Assembly: GCF_004339525.1 (NCBI RefSeq)
Contig: NZ_SMGE01000001.1
Location: 3,534,001 to 3,598,000, forward strand
Direction: 5' to 3'
Source: Flavobacterium sp. 90
Lineage (GTDB): Bacteria > Bacteroidota > Bacteroidia > Flavobacteriales > Flavobacteriaceae
DNA: 64,000 nt
A program made the translations under genes and the position numbers. Shown one piece after another: positions 63,454 to 64,000 of the stretch. A model generated the notes under the pieces. It was not told where the DNA came from and did not search any database. It saw nothing but the letters and a program-made list of their open reading frames with translations. How positions within the stretch are numbered: position 1 is the first letter of the stretch; every line of letters begins with the position of its first letter.

Positions 63454-64000
63454 TTATTTAGAGAGTTTTACCTCAATGTTATCAGCTAATAATGTTCCCG
63501 TACAGTTGCTTAATGCAATCATGATTCGGTATTGTAAAGCTCCTTGCGGAATTGTAAATGATTTTTGAAATGATGTCCAGTCTGTAGTTCCTGTTACAGC
63601 CGCAATTACTTGGTCTTCTGATGCTTTTTGATTATTATCTTTTTTGAATTCAATAATTAGCATACCGTTATTCCAGCTGTCTTTGCCTTGTTGAATGTCT
63701 TTTGCTTTTAGCCAGCCTGAAATTTCAATTGTTTTGTCGTTTGCGTTAATATCAGCAATTTGATCAATAGATTTCCATTCGGCTGTTTTTGATGTTATTT
63801 CTGATGCTGCATTTCCTTCTTTTTTATCTGTAGTTGAAATTAACCCGGATCCATTCCATGAAGAAAGGTTATTTTCAAAATTTCCGTTTGAAAATGTTTT
63901 TAAACCTGAATCGCTTTTTGGACTTTCAGTACTTACAGCAATTGGATTTTGTTTTAGATATTCTTCTTCAGAAATTGTAATTGCTTTTACATCATCAAAA
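63454..64000 (-). CDS. Carbohydrate-binding module protein, 5' part outside the window
   Basis: The minus-strand frame is open from the stop at 63454 to the window end (about 182 codons), so the gene starts beyond 64000; an internal Met at 63663 is not the start. The C-terminal domain has NGNFENNLSSWNGSG at its start and IMIALSNCTGTLLADNIEV at its end, the pattern of CBM4/9-like jelly rolls (N-F-E-N..W..G, closing D-N-x-x-V strand). The cut N-terminal part could be a SusE-like or surface glycan-binding lipoprotein or a hydrolase. It heads the GH26-GH5 set. Confidence 0.8.
   Translation of the reverse strand, partial: FDDVKAITISEEEYLKQNPIAVSTESPKSDSGLKTFSNGNFENNLSSWNGSGLISTTDKKEGNAASEITSKTAEWKSIDQIADINANDKTIEISGWLKAKDIQQGKDSWNNGMLIIEFKKDNNQKASEDQVIAAVTGTTDWTSFQKSFTIPQGALQYRIMIALSNCTGTLLADNIEVKLSK

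Overview
The window is AT-rich chromosomal DNA from a member of the Bacteroidota, most likely a Flavobacterium of the F. johnsoniae type (inference). The evidence is: two large secreted proteins ending in a gliding-motility-associated, type-B T9SS sorting domain; genes without Shine-Dalgarno leaders but with Bacteroidota-type -7 elements (TAnnTTTG); the rpmB-rpmG-DUF4295-ftsY order; BshC for bacillithiol; and several families of short palindromic intergenic repeats. I see no rRNA, tRNA, CRISPR array, prophage or insertion sequence. The first and last genes are cut by the window edges.

Layout. 1-10.6 kb: a cut hypothetical gene, a membrane protein, a methyltransferase, an atypical zinc-ribbon SDR protein, an FKBP lipoprotein, an ABC-F ATPase, a membrane-anchored AraC-type regulator with a hydrolase lipoprotein, and a secreted GCTDP-motif protein. 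10.6-19.3 kb: envelope and polysaccharide genes (WcaJ-type sugar transferase, CpsB/YwqE-type PHP phosphatase, DUF5009-type membrane protein, D15-type outer-membrane protein, GT2) and a lipoylated E2 acyltransferase. 19.3-25 kb: housekeeping genes (DnaQ-like exonuclease, FAH-family enzyme, orphan Hpt protein, CinA, L28, L33, DUF4295, FtsY). 25-32.8 kb: a serine hydrolase, a small lipoprotein overlapping a DUF721/DciA-like gene, ndk, a second DUF5009-type protein, BshC and an MHS-type MFS transporter.

32.8-44.4 kb holds two very long T9SS cargo genes (1352 and 2418 codons) in tandem. They share an almost identical 3' end; the longer one also has 18 copies of a ~74-residue repeat. 44.4-53.1 kb: a B12-binding radical SAM protein carrying two in-frame copies of a palindromic repeat, a metallo-hydrolase, a histidine kinase/OmpR-type regulator pair divergent from a DUF1573 gene, an L,D-transpeptidase and an NlpC/P60 hydrolase.

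53.2-64 kb is a polysaccharide-degradation region: a CE2-like SGNH esterase overlapping a sialate-type O-acetylesterase, a GH3 beta-glucosidase, an aldo/keto reductase, GH5 and GH26 enzymes (both likely beta-mannanases) and a carbohydrate-binding protein cut by the window end. Together they fit breakdown of acetylated (gluco)mannan. A DUF433/DUF5615 toxin-antitoxin-like pair sits inside the region. No SusC/SusD pair is visible.

The most notable non-coding features are a structured element in the 5' leaders of three unrelated genes (26.4, 56.0 and 61.9 kb, always in sense orientation), nested palindromes mainly between convergent genes, and a 21-bp-periodic direct repeat that looks like the operator of the two-component system.
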